In this document: positions 31,225 through 33,336 of the stretch, one piece after another
How positions within the stretch are numbered: the first letter of the stretch is position 1
Layout: every line of letters begins with the position of its first letter
Source: Ruminococcus sp.
GTDB taxonomy: Bacteria > Bacillota > Clostridia > Oscillospirales > Ruminococcaceae
Reading direction: 5' to 3'
Length of the DNA: 33,336 bases
Assembly: GCA_017526445.1 (NCBI GenBank)
Contig: JAFXRI010000062.1
Location: forward strand, 1 to 33,336
The notes under the pieces: model-generated
What the model saw: the letters and a program-made list of their open reading frames with translations, nothing else
Told to the model about the DNA's origin: nothing
Databases searched by the model: none
Program-made: the position numbers and the translations under genes

Positions 31225-32556
31225 TTATTCAGCGGCTACGAATGTAACATTTACGGTCGAGCCGAACTTTGCGGTGAAATCATCGACCTTGTCGCTTGCA
31301 ACGTGGCACTTGGTCGCCTTGTTTGACATAAAGTCGTTGCCCATTTTGGCATTCCATGTGAGCTTTGCAGTATCGGTAACGAGCAGGTTCACATCCTTGC
31401 AGCCTTTACAGCTGAGAAATGCATCTGTGTCTATCTTGGTTACGGTCGAAGGGATAGTGACAGAAGTAAGCAAAGTACAGTGTGCGAATGCCTTTTTATT
31501 TATGGTGGTCAAACCCTCAGAGAGAGTCACAGAGCTGAGTGAAGTACAGTAATTGAATGCGTTTTCTGCCACTGTTGTCACACTGCCGGCAATAGTTACA
31601 GAGGTGATATTGTTGCAGTAGTAGAATGCGTCGCTGCCTATCTTGGTTATGCCATCCTGTATCTCAACAGTTTTGATCTTGTCATCAACAGTCTTCCACG
31701 GGCCCCTATCTGTTTCACCAAAATCGAAGATCGCACCTGTGCCGCTGATAGTCAGCTTGCCGTTGTCGTCGAGTTCCCATGTCGCATTTTCGCCGCATTT
31801 GTTGTCAACGAATGTAACATTGACGGTATCACCGAATGTGTTGGTGTAATCGCCGATCTTTGCTGCGGGAACATTGCACTTGGTCGCCTTGCCGGGCATG
31901 AAATCATCTTTGCTTTCTTCCCATGTCAGCTTGGTCGGGTCGGTGACCTTTATATCTACACTCTTGCAGTTCTTGCAGCCGAAGAACGCATCGTTCTCGA
32001 TCGTTGTAACGGTTGACGGGATAGTTACAGATTCAAGTGCGGAGCAGAGGTGGAAAGCGTCATTGCCTATCGTTTTAACGCCTTCGGGGATATCTGCCTT
32101 CTTGAGGTTCAGGCAGCCGTTGAACGCTTCCCTGCCTATCGTGGTGATGCCCTTTCCTAACTTGACCGATGTGAGATGTGTACAGTATGAAAAAGCGTAT
32201 GTTCCGACATTTGTAATGCCGTCCTCGATAATAACAGCTTTGATGTCTGATCTGAAATCACGCCACGGTGTCTTATCGTCGTTGATATAATCAGGCATTG
32301 CACCCGTGCCGCTGATTATCAGCCTGCCTGTGCCGTCGAGCGTCCAGTACGCAAGGTCTCCGAAGCGTCCTGCCTTTGTGGAGTCAGCGCTTGCAGTGAT
32401 CCGTGTGCCGCTGAGCATTCCTGCATTTTTGTTGCTGTTTGAGCTTGAGGACAATAACAGCGTTGTTGCTGCTATTATAACTGCTATCGCACCTGCTGCG
32501 ATCATTTTAACGGGTTTGCGTGTCTTGATCTCGTTTGTTGATGTTGTTGTTTTCAT
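31225..32556 (-). CDS. BspA-like leucine-rich repeat protein
   Basis: A 443-residue exported or membrane-anchored protein. One hydrophobic segment (about 17-36) follows a basic N-terminus. The rest consists of two copies of one module (about 66-250 and 253-440). Each starts with WxLDxxGxLxISGTGAxxD, continues with BspA-type repeats (for example GITTIGREAFNGCLNL, SVTIPSTVTTI) and ends with a TFGDTVNVTFV-like segment. BspA repeats are usually surface binding domains for host or partner molecules. ATG 32556 is chosen because AAAGGA lies about ten bases upstream and the basic-hydrophobic signal follows; the frame runs further upstream through A/T-rich, unlikely sequence. A promoter with TTGTAC and TATGAT is possible near 32635, but its spacing is poor. 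It lies downstream of the small-peptide array, behind a terminator. Confidence 0.88.
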   Translation of the reverse strand: MKTTTSTNEIKTRKPVKMIAAGAIAVIIAATTLLLSSSSNSNKNAGMLSGTRITASADSTKAGRFGDLAYWTLDGTGRLIISGTGAMPDYINDDKTPWRDFRSDIKAVIIEDGITNVGTYAFSYCTHLTSVKLGKGITTIGREAFNGCLNLKKADIPEGVKTIGNDAFHLCSALESVTIPSTVTTIENDAFFGCKNCKSVDIKVTDPTKLTWEESKDDFMPGKATKCNVPAAKIGDYTNTFGDTVNVTFVDNKCGENATWELDDNGKLTISGTGAIFDFGETDRGPWKTVDDKIKTVEIQDGITKIGSDAFYYCNNITSVTIAGSVTTVAENAFNYCTSLSSVTLSEGLTTINKKAFAHCTLLTSVTIPSTVTKIDTDAFLSCKGCKDVNLLVTDTAKLTWNAKMGNDFMSNKATKCHVASDKVDDFTAKFGSTVNVTFVAAE

Positions 32557-32746
32557 TTTCGTTTTTTCCTTTCTTTTTTTGATTTTTGTTGTTTGGTTTT
32601 GGGTTTTTCTTTTTGCTGACTTAATTGTATCATACCGACTACAACAAAAGTACAACAGATCTCTTGATTTTATTAAAAAAAGAAAAAATATCGCTGCCAA
32701 AGCTTTTAAGAGCCGGACAGCTCAGGGCAGTCTTTTTTCACAGCAC
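32557..32746 (-). other. Leader of the LRR gene
   Basis: A/T-rich leader with long purine runs on the minus strand (AAAAAAAGAAAGG). No gene. It lies between the peptide-array terminator and the LRR start and must hold the LRR promoter, though I cannot fix it. Confidence 0.4.
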
Positions 32747-32781
32747 AAAAAACCGCAGGATCGTTTTGATCTTGCGGTTTT
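32747..32781 (-). terminator. Terminator closing the small-peptide array
   Basis: A 14-bp stem, AAAACCGCAGGATC (32749-32762) with GATCTTGCGGTTTT (32768-32781), with one G-U pair and a five-base loop. On the minus strand it ends in TTTTTTG; on the plus strand AGCTTTTTTT follows, so it works both ways. It begins 20 bases after the stop of the first peptide gene. Confidence 0.92.
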
Positions 32782-32800
32782 AGCTTTTTTTATTCTTGTT

Positions 32801-32869
32801 TTAGTCCCACCAACCGAGTGGTCCTGTTTCAACAAGCGGTCCTGTGCCGAACGGTACTGTTGTAAACAT
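32801..32869 (-). CDS. Small peptide gene A (22 residues)
   Basis: A 22-residue peptide, last gene of the array. It begins MFTTVPFG, contains the repeated motif TGPL twice, and ends in GWWD. The SD GAAAGGAG lies eight bases before the ATG, in the same context as the other copies, and the first four codons (ATG TTT ACA ACA) are identical to them. It has no Cys, no signal peptide and no obvious leader/core boundary. I do not recognise it. It shares the N-terminus with copies B and C but not the C-terminal half, so it may be a different peptide using the same expression signals. Translation is supported by the shared SD and codons; function is unknown. Confidence 0.72.
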   Translation of the reverse strand: MFTTVPFGTGPLVETGPLGWWD

Positions 32870-32939
32870 AATTTTTTCTCCTTTCGTATTATAGTTTTAT
32901 TGTAAGTTGATTGTATTACCGTTATCCGTGACTGTCCTA

Positions 32940-33032
32940 TTAGTAAGGATAACCGACTACGGTAGCAAGATAAGGATAATCGAGCGAATTGAGTGCGGGG
33001 TCACAGCTTGTGAGCGGTCCTGTTGTAAACAT
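32940..33032 (-). CDS. Small peptide gene B (30 residues)
   Basis: A 30-residue peptide beginning MFTTGPLTSCDP and ending VVGYPY, with one Cys at residue 10 and two YPY motifs (19-21 and 28-30). SD GAAAGGAG lies seven to eight bases before the ATG. It ends with tandem in-frame stops TAA TAG. Its protein is identical to copy C; the two coding sequences differ at only two third-codon positions (a Pro and a Thr codon). The 3' end forms one arm of a hairpin with the sequence after the stop (32921-32953). No signal peptide is present. Possible roles include a peptide signal, a modified peptide precursor or a toxin; none is supported by a known family. Confidence 0.78.
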   Translation of the reverse strand: MFTTGPLTSCDPALNSLDYPYLATVVGYPY

Positions 33033-33106
33033 AGTATTTTCTCCTTTCGTATCATATAGTTGTTTATTGTAAGTTGTTTGTATTTCCGTTATCCGTAACT
33101 GTCCTA

Positions 33107-33199
33107 TTAGTAAGGATAACCGACTACAGTAGCAAGATATGGATAATCGAGCGAATTGAGTGCGGGGTCACAGCTTGTGAGCGGTCCTGTTGTAAACAT
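33107..33199 (-). CDS. Small peptide gene C (30 residues, same protein as B)
   Basis: Encodes exactly the same 30 residues as copy B, from a sequence that differs at two synonymous positions. The spacers around it differ from those around B by several substitutions and a small indel, so the peptide is better conserved than the DNA around it. SD GAAAGGAG is eight bases upstream and the tandem TAA TAG stop is kept. It lies 75 bases upstream of B on the minus strand. Confidence 0.78.
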   Translation of the reverse strand: MFTTGPLTSCDPALNSLDYPYLATVVGYPY

Positions 33200-33269
33200 A
33201 ATTTTTTCTCCTTTCGTATTATAGTTTTATTCTAAGATGATTGTATTACCGTTATCCGTAACTGTCCTA

Positions 33270-33336
33270 TTAGTAAGGATAACCGACTACGGTAGCCAGA
33301 TACGGATAAGCGAAATAAGGATAATCAAAGCCCTGC
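33270..33336 (-). CDS. Small peptide gene D (partial, runs off the window)
   Basis: The last 21 codons of a fourth peptide gene; its start lies beyond position 33336. The visible C-terminus ends LATVVGYPY like B and C, but has an extra FAYPY block just before, giving three YPY motifs, and starts with QGF. The tandem stop and the hairpin after it are conserved. It is therefore a variant and not a simple copy. Confidence 0.7.
   Translation of the reverse strand, partial: QGFDYPYFAYPYLATVVGYPY

Larger units (their letters stand above)
32870..33283 (-). repeat. Tandem repeat units of the peptide array, with stop-codon hairpins
   Basis: Units repeat every 163-167 bases. Each spacer carries GTTATCC...GGATAAC inverted repeats spanning the stop codons (32921-32953, 33088-33120, 33251-33283: 7-bp stems with 19-base loops), then a variable A/T-rich part, then ATACGAAAGGAG. 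The hairpin may stabilise the 3' end of each reading frame or tune coupling between copies. Confidence 0.8.

Noticed and set aside
32870..33336. CRISPR-like repeat array
   Set aside because: Units are about 165 bases with coding frames and SD sequences; repeats are not short and spacers are not unique 30-40 base segments.

Overview
The window looks like a chromosomal segment of a cellulolytic Ruminococcus (Oscillospiraceae, Bacillota), close to R. albus. Basis: a cellobiose 2-epimerase whose residue numbering fits the R. albus enzyme as I remember it, a lipoprotein GH5 endoglucanase, Gram-positive promoters and Shine-Dalgarno (SD) sequences, LPxTG and lipobox proteins, a BspA-like leucine-rich protein and a type IV pilin. 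The genus call is inference from gene content; no 16S gene is present. I see no prophage, insertion sequence, CRISPR array or rRNA.

Layout. 1-7308 (all minus): a tight gene run holding two paralogous membrane proteins, a DUF1015 protein, a HAD phosphatase, a lipoprotein, cellobiose 2-epimerase, a PHP-domain protein and a secreted GH5 glucanase. The last genes suggest breakdown and internal handling of cellulose or mannan oligosaccharides. 7347-15136 (minus): secA with a consensus promoter and its own terminator, a zinc-ribbon/DUF4234 membrane protein, and a two-gene activase/dehydratase-related unit (983 + 430 aa, overlapping by ATGA). 15445-15909 (plus): a DUF4830 protein, tail to tail with the next operon. 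15911-21332 (minus): response regulator, histidine kinase, lipoprotein, ABC ATPase and FtsX-type permease, a typical envelope-stress or peptide-response operon. 21424-25942 (minus): a two-gene signalling operon encoding a very unusual LacI-sensor/EAL/beta-solenoid protein and a STAS-kinase-like fusion.

26314-30337: three surface or envelope genes: a sortase-anchored lipase-like protein, an orphan type IV pilin, and a membrane-anchored protein with two ComEA-type helix-hairpin-helix domains. 30662-30738 is tRNA-Pro(GGG). 30739-31224 holds no convincing gene but has several hairpins and a plus-strand terminator without an assigned transcript. 31225-32556 (minus) is a BspA-like leucine-rich repeat protein.

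The right edge (32801-33336, minus) carries the most striking feature: a tandem array of at least four tiny genes, each with its own strong SD, encoding 22-30 residue peptides that begin MFTT. Two copies encode the same 30 residues with only synonymous differences. The array closes with a strong terminator and runs off the window edge, so its promoter and any processing, export or sensing genes lie outside. I recognise no known family for these peptides; this is the best candidate for an undescribed system here.
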